Part shown: positions 10,129 to 22,200 of the stretch, piece by piece
Position numbering within the stretch: position 1 is the stretch's first letter
How the letters are laid out: each line of letters begins with the position of its first letter
Origin: Chlorella sorokiniana
Taxonomy: Eukaryota; Chlorophyta; Trebouxiophyceae; Chlorellales; Chlorellaceae
Length of the DNA stretch: 64,000 nucleotides
Assembly (NCBI GenBank): GCA_025917655.1
Contig: CP084608.1
Span: forward strand, 806,001-870,000
Reading direction: 5' to 3'
The notes under the pieces: generated by a model
Seen by the model: only the letters and a program-made list of their open reading frames with translations
What the model was told of the DNA's origin: nothing
Databases searched by the model: none
Translations under genes and position numbers: made by a program

Positions 10129-11415
10129 TCATTTCCGTTTGAGGCCCAACAGGAACACCTCCTTGCTCTCGCTGCGAGTTGCCTTTGGGCGGTGCCACGC
10201 CACCTTGACAAAGTCGCGTCGCAGCTCCGTCGCAAACTCCTGTGTGCCTGGTGAAAGGGACCATGCCAGAATTGACGGTCGGACTAGATACCAGAATGAA
10301 GGCTTAGCAGCACATGCTCAGGGACAACATAATGTTGCACGACAGAACAAGCCTCACCAGACCCTTGAAGCAGCTTCATGACAAGGCTGCCACCTGGCTT
10401 TAGCACTCCTCTGCTAAATGGCATGTTGGGATCTGCTGCCTCAGCGTCGTCCCCTCCAGTGGCTATCGCCCATGCCGTGCGAGCCAGCTCCAGCGACTTG
10501 TACGCATCCACGACGCTGTTGCCGTGTGTGAAGTGGCACCTGCACAAACCAAATGCTGCTCCTGATACCAAAATCTGCGGGTGCAGGTACTGCACCAACT
10601 TGCGAAGAAATGCCTGCCAGCCTGGCTCACATGTCTGACAGCACTGTGTCAAACCCAGCTGGGCAGTGCTGCATCCAAAAGTCAGGCCCAAGCTGGCGGG
10701 CATCCGCCTGTACGATGGTAACTCGTTCATCCAAGTACTTGTCGGGCCGGCGCGTTTCCTGCAGGCATCACAAGGGCATGATAGGAACAGTGTATTTGTG
10801 GTATGTGCAAGCGTGCACACATCTGTGTCAGAGTGTGCAGTGCAGGCCCAACTGTATGACAAAACAGAGGCAGTTGTGCAGGCATGGACTGGTTACATGC
10901 ACAACAACAATGTCATGATGGCACCAGGCCAGCGCAACGATCTCCTACCTGGATGTCAACGCCAATCACTTGTCCACCTTTCTTGGCAGGCCCCAATGCC
11001 TCGCATGCTACCTGTAAACAGGAAAGCAGGATATGGCAGCGAGAACAACAGCGACGCTCATTTAAGGGCAGCCTTAGGCGCCACCTCTACCTGCAGCCAT
11101 GCGCCTGGATGACAGCCCAGGTCAAGCACTTGCCCCCTGCAGGAATAATCTTGTGCTTCTGCTGTATCTCAAGCAGCTTGAAGGCAGAGCGTGCCACATA
11201 GCCCTTGGCTTTTGCCTGCAACAACGGCATGGGAGCCGGCAGGAGTACAGTGGGAGATGACCCGCTTTGCACACAAACAGTACATCATTTCTGGTATTAC
11301 CTGCTTGAAGAAAGTGTCCTCAAGCACGCGGCCCGTTCTGCACGTCCAGCGCAGTGTTGCGAAAGAAGGACCTCACGGCGACAGCAGCGGCAGTGCAGTG
11401 ACGGGCAGCATGCAT
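10129..11415 (-). CDS. FtsJ/MRM2-type 2'-O-ribose rRNA methyltransferase, probably organellar
   Basis: This is an RrmJ/FtsJ-family SAM-dependent methyltransferase, which methylates a ribose in large-subunit rRNA. From the N-terminus: an Arg-rich, acid-poor start (MHAARHCTAAAVAVRSFFRNT) suited to mitochondrial import, the substrate-side motif GYVARSAFKLLEI at about 11165-11205, and the SAM motif region near 11110-11150. The segment YLDERVTIVQADARQLGPDF with DTVLSDM follows (10635-10750), then LKPGGSLVMKLLQG (about 10365-10400), and a last exon at 10129-10247 ending SESKEVFLLGLKRK. The catalytic K-D-K-E pattern fits K (SAFK), D (LSDM), K (MKLL) and E (KEVF). One-base frame slips occur near 11130 and near 11340, so the exact start is uncertain. 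It is divergent from the ZnT9-like gene. Confidence 0.85.
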
Positions 11416-12159
11416 ACTCACACTGGCACTTGAAGAATAGCACAGGGTATGCTTTTTAACTTAAAGGTGCAATTTCATCCACACACGGGCTTCCCCAGCG
11501 TGCGCACCTTGTTATTCTGCTGCCGCCTCGTGCAGCCATTGCCCGTGAACACAGCCAACCTTTATATGCAGTCGTGTCAACCAAGAATAGGCATATCGGC
11601 GAGCCTGAAACGACTCAGAGCTTCCAATGTGTGCTGAGGTGGTGCCAGCAGCCTTATTTTGGGCTTGTTCAGAAAGGTTGAGGAAATCAAGCATTTACAC
11701 CCGTAGCGTTCGTTTGCTGATCGGCAACCTTTGTCTGTCTGAGGCAGGTCTGAGGGCTCCCAGCCTCTGCCACCAACTCGGCTGCTGCCCCTGCTCCACA
11801 ACATACCTGAATGATTGGATGAGATTTGCGCTAATCGAGCAGGTGACGCGCGGTTTCCTCCGACGCACCAGCTTTGGAGGACTTTTGCCACACGAGCTGC
11901 AAGGCGAGTTCCCTCCAAAACGAGCGTTCGCGAGCTTACGGGAGCATATGCAGTATTGCAGCAGTCTCTCAGCAGGCCGTCGCAGCGCCTTCCGCTGGAG
12001 CGCACAGCCGTCCGTGGGCAGTCAGTTGCCAGTTGTGTGCGGCTGTCGTAGCGGCAACAGCAACAGCAGCAGCAGCAGCAGCAGAGTCTGGCGGCAGGCT
12101 TTGCCTTCACAAGCCACCTTTGCAAGCACCAGGGAATTGGGGGCAGCAGACCCGCGACA
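11416..12159. promoter_or_regulatory. Divergent 5' region, FtsJ/ZnT9-like genes
   Basis: This 744-base region lies between two divergent start codons. It contains a CAG/CAA tract at about 12055-12085. Open frames cross it, but none shows conserved protein sequence; they are most likely UTR. Confidence 0.5.
12055..12085. repeat. CAG/CAA trinucleotide repeat
   Basis: A run of CAACAG then CAG units lies just upstream of the ZnT9-like start codon, probably in its 5' UTR. Confidence 0.85.
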
Positions 12160-14609
12160 TTGCATAGCTTGCGCCTGGTTCCAGCAGCCCAGCCTGCCTG
12201 TTCACGGCGTGCCTCTCAGCGGCCTCTGCATGCGCTGTCGCCATCTTGGCCGCAACAGCCAGAAGGAGGCTCAAATGGGCAACAACAGCGTGGGTACTCC
12301 AGCCAGAGCCCCTGGTGGCAGTTTTGGGCGCCTGGCAGCAGCAGCAGCGAGCAGAGCGGTGGCGGCAGGGACGCCGGCGAGCTGCGGCCTCCGGAGCCGC
12401 TGCCAGCAGATAGCCCCAGCGCAGCTCACACACGGGAGCTGCACACAGTCAACACAGCCGTGGTGGTGAATGCTGTCATATTTGTTGCCAAGATGATCAC
12501 CTGGGCAATCACGGGCAGCGGGTACGGTTGAATAAGAGAGGGACCGCTCCTCTGCCCTGGGGCTGCACTTGTGCGTTGGCCAGGACTTGGCAGAATGAAA
12601 CCACCCTGCCCTGTTGTCCCTCTCCTTTCCCACGACACAACCCATCTGCAGTGCACTGCTGGCGGAGGGTATGCATTCAGCAGCCGATGTGGCCAACCAG
12701 ATGTTGCTGAAGCAGGGTGTGATCAGATCGCGGCGGAAGCCCACACGCGAGCACCAGTATGGCTTCCACCGCGAGAAGTACGTCTATGCACTGATCAGTG
12801 CCGCCTGCGTGTTCTGCGTTGGCTGTGGCGCCTCGGTGCTGCACGGCGTGAGCAGCCTGCTCAACCCGCACGCGCTGGAGAACATATCGCTGAGCCTGGC
12901 AGGTGACCATTTGGACATTTTGCTGCACAAAACATCAAGACACCCAGACGTGCTGCTGCCAATAGTTAACACAGCAGCCAGGCAGTGTGCTGATGCCGAG
13001 GCTGCCCGCCTGCTAATCCCGTGTGCCCCTTCTGTCACCTGCAGTGCTGCTGGGCAGCAGCGTGCTGGAGGCCTACTCACTGCGGGTGGCCTTCAAGTCC
13101 ATCCAGCGCAGCGCTGAGGAGCAGGGCATGGGGGTATGGCAGTACGTCAAACGGGGACGGGACCCCACCACTGTGGCCATTCTGTGGGAGGACGGTGGCG
13201 CGGTCGCGGGGCTTGGACTGGCAGGTGCGGCAAGCGCCTCTTCATGGCCACACGTCAGCCATGGCATAGCGTATGTATCGATTTAACTTCCCGTGTGCTC
13301 GTCCCACCATGCCTTCCATGTGGCAGGCGCCTTCACGCTGCTGACCTGGATGACGGGGCAGCCCCACTGGGATGCACTGGGTTCCATTGCTGTCGGCCTG
13401 CTCATGGGCATCATTGCCATCCAGCTGATGAGGACCAACAAGCGCTTCCTCATTGGTGAGGCCCACGACTTGCCAGCACGCCCAGCAGCATGCCTCATGC
13501 TTGCACCCGTAGCAGCTGCAGTCACATCCACGCCTCGACACGTGGGCAGTGCGTTGATGCGCATGCTGCTCTGATGAATGTGCAGGTCAGGCTATGGAGC
13601 CGGCTGTGGAGCGAATGATTGTGGACCACTTGCGGCGGGACAGCATGGTGCTTGCTGTGATTGACCCAAAGAGCGAGGAGATTGGCGATGGCATCTACAG
13701 GTGGGGGGAGCCCGGTTGGCAGACAGCATGGCGGGCTTGTGGGGCGCGCGCTGGGTGGGCTCGTGGTGTTGTGCAACGGCTCGGTGATCTCATCATCTGC
13801 TGCGCCTTGTGCTTTGTTCAAAAGACCCCTGGTAAGCTGCCTTGATTGCAGATGAACTGTAACAACAGGAGTGGGGTGATGTATTGCTCACCCTCCCACT
13901 CTTCATCCCCTCGTCACACTCTCCTCAGGGCTGCCCCTCCCCATTTCACAGGTTCAAGGCTGAGATCCAGTGGAGCGGGGAGCATGTGGTACAAAAGTAC
14001 CTGTCGGAGCTGCGGCGGGACAGCCTGTACCGCCAGCTGCGCACCGCTGCCTGCACCACCGATGCAGACCAGCAGACCATGGAGGACGCCATTGATGTTG
14101 CGCTCATGACCTTTGGTGCGTGGCGCTGGGATACAAAACCAGCAGAGGCTGGGACTTGGTCTCGTCGTGCCACCCCTGCTGACCATAGTTGCACCCCTTG
14201 GTCCTCATTCATTGGTGGTGCAGGGGTGGGTGTCATCCGCACCGTGGGCAGTGAGATTGACCGCATCGAGGGAGAGCTGAAGCGGCTAGTGCCGGGCTTG
14301 CAGTATGTGGACCTGGTGAGGGGGCCTGCTCGGGCAGGCGTGCTGAATTGGCGTCATGGGCGGCCTGAATTTTTGGCACATCAGCCAGCTGTTTGGTCCG
14401 GACACCCTGTGAACGCGTTGTGGTTCTTGGTGCAGGAAACTGACAAAGGCGCGACCGGCATGAGCCTTTTGGGCAGCCTGGACCTGCCCGGCCTACACCC
14501 CAGCTTCGACCTGGAGGCGGTGCGCAAGCTGTACCCGCGTCAGCATGAGGTGGAGGCCTCACAGAAGTCTGCCAAGCCGAGCAGCAACAGTGGCGGCCAA
14601 GTCGCTTAG
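12160..14609 (+). CDS. SLC30A9: SLC30A9 (ZnT9)/MTP7-type zinc transporter, CDF family
   Basis: This is a cation diffusion facilitator of the ZnT9 subgroup, which exports zinc from mitochondria in animals. Eight exons (12160-12521, 12652-12902, 13045-13224, 13327-13455, 13586-13700, 13952-14115, 14224-14315, 14436-14609) join in phase to 488 residues with no frame break. Residues 1-50 (MHSLRLVPAAQPACSRRASQ onward) are rich in Arg and Ser and lack acids, typical of a mitochondrial presequence. The first membrane helix begins at VNTAVVVNAVIFVAK. The family signature follows: LLAEGMHSAADVANQ with the H-x-x-x-D metal site in TM2, EHQYGFHREKYVYALIS, GRDPTTVAILWEDGGA (TM5-side D/E) and GQPHWDALGSIAVG. 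The cytosolic end holds FKAEIQWSG and IRTVGSEIDRIEGELK. A TGTAA motif lies about 100 bases after the stop. Confidence 0.93.
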
Positions 14610-14710
14610 ATGGGGCTGTACTACTTTTGTGCCACGTTGACACCTCCCCGTTGTACACCTGTTTGCCTTCCTCTTTTGTACGTTTTTGCCCTACCACACA
14701 CCACCCGACC

Positions 14711-14715
14711 TGTAA
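14711..14715 (+). terminator. TGTAA poly(A) signal, ZnT9-like gene
   Basis: TGTAA, the usual chlorophyte polyadenylation signal, lies 102 bases after the stop codon of the zinc transporter. Confidence 0.55.
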
Positions 14716-14824
14716 TTGTTAACTGATGCCAAATCAGAACCCAATTGCAAGTGATACAGCACAGCCAGGACAATAACCCTGCAAAAGTGTAAATAGCTTT
14801 CTGACGCGGTGCACAGGCGGGCCC

Positions 14825-16882
14825 TCACGGCTTGTCCGAGACCAAGCTGGCGGTGGAGGCAGCGCGGTGCATCACCCCGGCATCGCCCTTGAGCGGCTTC
14901 AGCTCTGCTGTGCTGCCAGACGGCGCAAGGCTGATTACCCGCGGCTCCATGCCCTCTCGCAGCTTCTTTATTTTGGTGTGGCTGTGGAGCAGAGGGGGCA
15001 TGGCGCAGAAGGGTGTGGACTTGCGGAGGCACAGGCAAAGCTAGATGCTGGCAGTGCCCTTGTGCAGGCAGGTGCACCACAGTGAGTACTTGCGCCGCAC
15101 CTGTAGAGTGCAAAGCCGCCCATGGCCAGCAGGCACCCAACAGTCATCTTCACGGTGAACTCCTTGCCCTCCCCCAAGAGCATGGCCGACAGCACCAGCA
15201 GCCCCACAATCTTGACCTCTCCAAGCACCGTCGTCGTCACCGCACTAGTCTTTTGTATCATCAAACTGTGCACCTGTGCAAGGGAAGGAGGGGGGAGGGG
15301 GGGCGCGCTTGTGTGTATATTTGGGGGTTGAAACGCAAGGCGTGCCACGGCTTAGGTGGCAGAATAAACCAATGTTGTGAGAACTGCACGCAGGTTAAGG
15401 CTGCAGGGCCCACCATGTTGTAGCACACTGCGTTGACAGAGGACACCAGGATGATGAAGGCGGCGCCATCGGTGTGCGTGGGCAGGTATGCGACAAACTT
15501 CTCGCGCTGCATAGGACGGCAGAGCCGACTCCTACACTTGTTTGCACCTTTGCAGCACACCACCAAACAACATCCACACAAGGGTGGCGCTCACACCCAG
15601 CGCACCTCGTACACCCAGAAAAAGGGCGCCAGGCACAGCAAGCTGACGGGCGCAGTGTAGAATGTTAGCCGCACCACATTCAGCTTCTCGCTGCAGGGCA
15701 TGGCATGACAAGTTGTCTGCTGGGATATCGGGTACTGAAGGATTGTCAATAATGGAAACACGGCAAGCTCCAGCAAGAGATGCGACGTTGCATCCAGCAG
15801 GCTCCAGCCTCGCTGCCGCCCTGCACGGCCGCACCTGAGCAGCTTGCCAGAGAACGTCATCATGGCTCCGTTGCACACGGTGCCCACCAGGCAGAAGGCG
15901 ATGGCGTAGGGCTTGCCGCTGACAGTGCCCTGCCACACCGCCAGCATGACGCCCAGGGTGAGCGTAACAAGCGCGGTCAGCTCCTGGCGGGTCGGGTAGC
16001 GCGACTCCACCACAATGGCCAGCACGCAAGTTACCACAGGGATGGCGGAGCTGTGTGGGCAGAGGGGGGTGTGAGGGGGTGCAGGTCATGTGCAGGCCGG
16101 CATCCGTGCTGGGAGGGCAATGGTGCGGGCCTCATGGGCAGGGGCTGGCCCCTGCGGCTTGATCATGAGAAGCGATGTCCTGATGTGCTGCAACAGCACG
16201 CACCGAATGATTTGATTCAGCGTGAGGGAAATGTCCAGCAGGGATATGTTGTTCAGTGCGATGTTCAGCGCCATGAAGGCACCGATGTAGACCACCCCCT
16301 TCCACTGCTTGGCCAGCGCCGCACGGTGCACCTCCCACGACTCCCGCATTGCCACAGGGGCTAACACCACAAAGCTAAAGGCCATGTGGCCTGAAGGCAG
16401 GGGGATGGCAGTGAGGGGGCCCCAAGGCAGCAGCAGAAGGGGGACATGCAGTGCTGCCAACCAGCCCGTGCCCCCACTCGACGCACATGATGTGAGCAGA
16501 AAGGGGAAACGGAAGCCGTACACGCCCAGGGACCACTTGTTCAGCAGGTTGAGCGAGGAGTTCAAGCTGCACACATGGCGGAGGCACAGACGGTTGGAGC
16601 CCGATTGTTGGGTGGGTTGAAGGGCACTTGGCGCCGCCGCTGGACTCGCCTGAGGTAGAGGACAATCAGCCCGCCGAAGGTCACGGCTTGCAATGCTGAG
16701 ACTCCCTCCACCATTCTCCGACGCAGGCCAGCCCAAAAAGAGAGGGGCTTCCGCTTGCTTGCAGGGCTGGCCGGAGGTTGTTGCGCGAGTGCCGCCTGAA
16801 CGCCTTGTTTCCTACGGCTGTTGCCAGATCCACCAAGGCTTGACTTAAAGTCCAGCAGGGGCGCCAGGTTGATGGCTGACAC
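14825..16882 (-). CDS. TPT-family (DMT superfamily) nucleotide-sugar/phosphate-type transporter
   Basis: Multi-exon membrane protein of the triose-phosphate/nucleotide-sugar transporter group, which exchanges sugar phosphates or nucleotide sugars across plastid or Golgi membranes. In order on the minus strand: a Ser/Arg/Lys-rich N-terminus (16720-16870), LNLLNKWSLGVYGFRFPF (about 16500-16560), VYIGAFMALNIALNNISL and DISLTLNQIIR (16200-16300), VTLTLGVMLAVWQG (15920-15965), VCNGAMMTFSGKLL (15845-15885), LNVVRLTFYTAPVSLLCLAPFFWVY (15610-15690), FIILVSSVNAVCYNMVG (15410-15460) and SAVTTTVLGEVKIVGLLVLSAMLLGE (15170-15250). The last exon reads SHTKIKK and ends SLVSDKP. The block S-A-V-T-T-T-V-L-G-x-x-K is the family's conserved late helix. 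The first in-frame codon is GTG at about 16875, so the true ATG is probably downstream or in another exon. The exact substrate cannot be told from sequence. Confidence 0.82.
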
Positions 16883-17265
16883 AGCTTAAAGTCGAGCTGC
16901 GCCCCTCGCTGCCTTGCAGCGTTGGCAACATAAGAAAGGGTCACGACTCGCCAACAATCACGCGAAGAGACCCAAGCAGTCCAAGCAGGTTTCGTGCCAC
17001 CGGCATCACAACAGTACACCGCCCAGCGAGGATGTACATGCAGGCAGGAGCAAGGAAGCTGCCAGCAGGCACACCCATGTGAGTGATAGTTAGGGTTTGT
17101 AATACATGTGTGAGTCTTGCAATCCACTTAAACTTGCCAATAGCAGGGCAGGTGTGGTGTCCTGCCTTGTCCATGAGAGCTGTGCCGTGCCGCCACCCGT
17201 GCTAAGGCGGATTGGGATTACATTCAGAGGCACGGCCAACCCTGCGACCCCACTGCCTTACAGCA
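16883..17265. other. Spacer with no recognised feature
   Basis: This region lies between the start of the TPT-family gene and the stop of the next minus-strand gene. It must contain the former's promoter and the latter's 3' UTR. No conserved frame was recognised. Confidence 0.4.
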
Positions 17266-18481
17266 TCACCGCAGGGAATTGAGGAAGAGCACGGTGATGG
17301 CGGCAATGGCGATGAGGACGGGCGCGATGCTGACCAGGTAGAGCGCACCGTAACCCACCCAGTCGGGCAGGCGGTCGGCCAGGTCGCGCGGCTGCTCCCT
17401 GGGGTCGCGTCCCATGGGCGGCCGCACATCCCCCTGCTTACGCCAAGGCGCGGCCGCGTCCTCGGCCGCCGGCGTCAGCCCACCGTCTGCGCCACCGTCG
17501 GCTGCCGTCAAGATCCTGCTGCCTGGGCGCACCCCTGCATCACCGGTCCGGTGTGGCGGCGCCCCGTGGGTGGAGGGTCAGGCACCTTCACCGGGCGATG
17601 GAGGGCAGCAAGCGCGTCATGCGCCAGCACTGATGGCTACAGCTGGCCGCAAGGCAGAATATAGTTGTAAATGTACAGCAAAGCCTGAGTTGTCGATCCT
17701 CCGTCATGCATACCCCACTCCTCCCCCTCCCAGCCCCGGCCCCCGCCCCCTCGCCCTAACCCCTTCCTCACTTATGGGTTCGTCCAGGGCGGGCCACTGC
17801 AAATCTCCTTCCACAGCTCCCGCAGCGCGATGCGGTCGGCAGGGATGCGCCCCTCAGACACCTCCATCAGCGCCCCTGCCATCTCATCACGCGAAATGCC
17901 GCTGCTGTCCTGCGCGCACGTCACGTGGAATTGGGGCGGCAGGCAGGGGAGGGCTGTGGTGACGCGCTGAAAGCAAAGTTTTGGGACCAGGGCCAAGGGC
18001 CAGGGCCTCAAGCAGTGCGGGGCGAACCAGCCCAGCGGAGAGCAGCAGCACGGGCACGCCGCGCTTCAGCCGCAGCCCGCACCTCCATGCCCATCAGGCG
18101 CCGCTCGCGCGCGCGTGGATCCTCAATAGCAACCGTCAGCCGCACTTCGTTGAGAGACATGTCCCGCTGCTCCTTGAGGCGCCGCAGGATGGCCACCACT
18201 TCGCGGCACATCCGCTTGGCCTCCTGCAATGAGAGAAAGTTCAAGCGCGGCCAGCAGCACGTGACGGCCTGCCTGATGCGGCCGCCAAAGAGGAAGGTAC
18301 CAGCATCCCCTGCCTGCAACTGGAGTGATAGGAGGCTCACCTCCTCGGACACCTCGTCCGCGCCCAGCACCTTGCCAGGCTCCACTTTGCGCGCCGCCCC
18401 TCCGCTCTCAATCTCCGCCTGCCGCCGCATGAAGGCTTCCACCTGCGCCTCCAGGTCCTCCTGCGATAGATCACTGTCCAT
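17266..18481 (-). CDS. Unrecognised conserved-looking protein with one C-terminal membrane helix
   Basis: I do not recognise the family. The likely start is ATG 18481 (MDSDLSQEDLEAQVEAF), right after a splice-acceptor-like site, so an upstream exon carrying a transit peptide is possible. A helical charged region follows (EAKRMCREVVAILRRLKEQR, about 18170-18225), then an Arg/Ala-rich helix. A compact block SGISRDEMAGALMEVSEG and ADRIALRELWKEIC lies at about 17800-17905 and looks like a small folded domain. A low-complexity acidic/Gly linker leads to DWVGYGALYLVSIAPVLIAIAAITVLFL, one membrane helix, and a short LNSLR tail. The frame slips by one base near 17797, after which W-P-A-L-D-E-P-I reads well. 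The layout suggests a plastid or organellar membrane protein; that is inference. Confidence 0.6.
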
Positions 18482-19297
18482 GGCTGCCACCCTGCAGCAT
18501 GGGGGTTCAGTGGTCTTGAGTGCTTGGGTGGCCAAGTTGATGGCTGCGGGCGGTCAGTGACTGCGATGTCAGCAAAGTCACCCACCACCTCCTCCTCACC
18601 GCAACGACCGTCGTTGCCGTGCCTGCTGCCGGGGCTGCTGTCTGCATGTTACTGGGCAGAGTACGGTTTTCCTAGGGCCCTGGGCGAAAGTTAGCTGCAC
18701 TTGGCCGGCAGCCTTGCTGCAGGTAAGGGCGTGCATTGCCGCCAACTGCTGAACCACTATGCCGTGAGTGTGCAGGGCGGCTGAATGCACGCAGTCCTGC
18801 ACTGGGAGCGCAAGGATAAACGCCGAAGTGCAAGAGATAAAGTTCGGCAAAATGCAAGAGTCTGATCAGGAAGCAGATTAACAAGGGGTATGATACCGAT
18901 TCGACGGGCGGGTGGCCCTCAGAATGATCTTACAGGGAGGCAAAGTGGTACGCGTACTGCCTGGCAGCGGGCGGCGGGGGTGCAGGGGCCACAATGCTTG
19001 CGAAACAAGCCCCTTATAATTGTGCTAACAGGAAAGAGTGTATAATTATCTTAGGAAAAAAAGTCAAATACATTTCGCTTGAACATGTTGGTCGCCCTAT
19101 TCCGCTGTGTTCCGTCCTGCTGGCGGCGCCGGCCCTCGCTCAGGTTGCTGTGACGTTGACAGCCTTTGTTGCGGCAGCGTGACAGACACATGCCACCGTG
19201 CCGCATTAAAATTTATAAATGCTCTTTCTAAGAATCAAGGTCAGGGGCCCATGAGGCTCAGGTCAAGTTTGGGAGGCATGGAGACCGCCTGCTGCAG
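18482..19297. other. Intergenic spacer with an AT-rich patch
   Basis: This is about 0.8 kb between two minus-strand genes. Most of it shows no conserved frame. Positions about 19005-19085 and 19200-19235 are distinctly AT-rich against the GC-rich surroundings. The patch lies just after the stop of the large minus-strand gene and is probably its 3' UTR. Confidence 0.5.
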
Positions 19298-22200
19298 TTA
19301 CCAGCGCTCGCTGCCTCGCTGCTTCTGCTGCTGCTGTTGGGAGAGCGGCGGGTCGCCGCGCATGGCCCTGCCCAGCGGCACCAGGTCGATGTCGTTGACG
19401 GCGACGAGCGGTGAGGTCTCCCGCAGCGCGGCCTCATCGGCCGTGCCGCTCAGCCGCACCACGCACTTGGCACCGCTGTCTGTCAGGCCCGCACGCGCGT
19501 CCACACACATGCTGATGTCCAGCCCTGCGCGGCTCATGTTGGCGTACCAGCTCCTGAAGCGCTCTTCAAGGGGCTCCAGTGCCTCCGGCGACACGCCCTG
19601 CGCCAGGCATGGCGGTGCGCATAGCAGCAGGCGACCCGGGCATCATTGCAGGGGCCCTGCAGAAGGAGAGCCAACCAGCCAGCGCCAGCCCTCTGGCCAC
19701 CACAGCACGCCATGCCCCCAGCTCGGTGCCGCACCCTCACCTTGAAGGCCTTGAGGAAACTTGTGACGACGGCGTGTGCTAGTCTCACCATGCCACCGGG
19801 ACTGCAGGGCGGCAAGCAAGGGCGCAGGCCAGGAGCGAGTCAAGGTGGCTGATACGGGCGTGCACCCAACCAATGCCAGGCAGGATGGTTGCTGCGACGC
19901 TGAGGCAGCAGGTCCTCACGTGACGAGGCTGACGAAGCCCAGGCTCTGGACGTCGGCGCGCAGGCGTGAGATGTCGCTAGACTCAAACTGCAGCAGGTAC
20001 TGGCTTGGGGGCTCGTCCGTGGCAGGGCCTGCAGCAGAGAGGACAGAGGAGGGGTGCTGAGGCCAGCTCAGCATGGGCGGACACGGCCACACTGTGCAGT
20101 AGTCACCTGCACAGCCCAGCTGCCCCGCCGCCCCAGCACATGCACACTCAAACCCGCCCATACCCACCACACACAAACAGAAACCTACCCCCCCCACCCC
20201 ACCCCCCACTCACCCAGCGGCGCCATGGGGGTGAAGCCCAGCGTCATCACGTCGCCCAGGTGCCCCAGCAGGCGGCCCGCAGTGGACACAAACGCGGGGC
20301 CCATGGTCGCGGCGTCAACCCCTGCCAGTATCTCTCCGATGCGCCGCTCGTCCAGGCGCACCCGCACCCGCAGCCGGTTGACGATGAAGCGGCCCAAGCG
20401 GTCGCCCACCTTGGTGCGCGGGCAGGACAGCGCCTGGACTGGGTCGGCGTCCTGCAAGGGGGCACGTGGGGTCCGCCCTTCCAGTCAGTCGAGGCAGGGC
20501 TGGGATCCTCGGGAGAGAGCGACCACCAGCCACCAGCACAGGTATGAGGCCGGCCCAATGAGGGAAGTGAAGGCAGCAGCCACCCTCTGGGCAGCACCAC
20601 AGCACCGGGGCAAGCAGTTGTTTCGGCCAAGCTATCCCTGATCACTCGCCCCCAACCCATGCCCACCTCCGCCTCCAACCCCTGCTCTGCTATGCGCTGC
20701 CCCAGCTCTGCCAACACCCCACGAATTGCCTGCAGCGCGTCCAACAGCTGGCGCTGCAGTGCCGAGCACGGTAGGAAGGGGGAAGGGGGGCCGCCAGCAC
20801 AAAAGAACAGTGAGACTCAGCTCAGCGTAAGAGAGTACTACTGTAACAGCGGCGACAGTCACGACGTTTTCGCCCACCTGCATAGCTGCATCCACCGCCG
20901 CATCTCCTGTGAGCGGGACCCAGTTGATGGCTTGGGCTGGTGGGCGCAGGTGGGAGGGGATAACCAGGCTCTTGAAGCCGTCCACAAACTGCAGGGGGAG
21001 GATGACGAGGTGTTCAAATACCTGCCACAACATCCAATCCCATGCGCAGACAAGCTGCTCGACCCTTGTGGCGTGTCCCGCCGCTGCAAGGGCGCCACCC
21101 AGCCCCGCGCCCTCACCATGCCGAGGCTGCCCTCTGGGCTGGGCAGCGGCGCCTCGAAGGAGAAGGCGCCGTCGGGGTCCAGCTGCATGGCCACAGGCAG
21201 GCGCAGGCGCAGGGGGCCCTCGTAGAAGGCGTTCTCCACGCCTGTGGAAGCCCCAGGGTGTGGGTGGGTGGGGGCATGTCGACGGCATGCTGAGCATGTC
21301 CAGGAATTCGAATGGATGCTCCACAGCACAGGCACATCTCAACCCCCCCCAGTTGCTCCATGCTACGAAGCAGCGGTAACAGCGGGCAATGCATACCCAA
21401 GGAGAAGCCTCGCACATCGCCGGCGCCCAGCAGCGTGGCCGCCGCCCCCTGAATTTGGACTTGAACAGGCCCAGCTCGCGCAGCACCCAGGAGTGCCAGG
21501 CAGTCAGCACCTCGCGCTGCTCCTCCAGCGACTCCTGCGGGTGTTGGCTGGGGGCTGGGGGCTGGACGCGCAAGCCGCGGATGGCGGTGGTAGGCTGCAA
21601 AGCAGGGTGGCACACGACCAGCAGCTGGCGTGCGTTCCCCAGCGCTGCCACCTCCCCCACGCCACCCACCACGTGCATTTCCGGGTTGTCCCGCATGTTG
21701 GCCTGCGGCCCCGAACAAACAGCTCCTCCAGTGTGCGCTGCGTGTAATCGTGCACCATGTTCAGCAGGCCGTCCACGTCCAGCCCCACATCCAGCGACCG
21801 CACGATCACCCTTGTGCAGGGGACACGGCGGGGCAAGCAAGGCGGCTGTGGAAGCGGCAAAGCAGTGGCGGGCATCACACATTGCCGCAGCCTGCGCGGG
21901 CTGGCCATGGGGCAGCGGGCGCGGCGCACCAGCTCCATCCGAACACACCCGCCAGGGGAGGAGCAAGAGAAGGGGCGCCGCGGCCTGTGCCTCACCTGGC
22001 GCGCGCGGGCTTGCGGCGCACCCGAGCCACCGGCCCGTCCATGAAGGCGCGGAAGTCGAGGTCGCCCACGCCGCGCTGGCGCTGCGCGAGTACCTGGTAC
22101 GCTGTGGTCCACACCTGACCACAGCATGGCGTCAAGCATGCAGGGGCCTCCAGTCACCTGCCCATTGTGCGTCAACAACAGCTGGCAGGCAGCTCACACA

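Noticed and set aside
20632-22122. A 496-codon open frame on the minus strand as a separate gene
   Set aside because: It runs through clear intron boundaries and joins real exon pieces with GC-rich intron translation. It is part of the large multi-exon gene.
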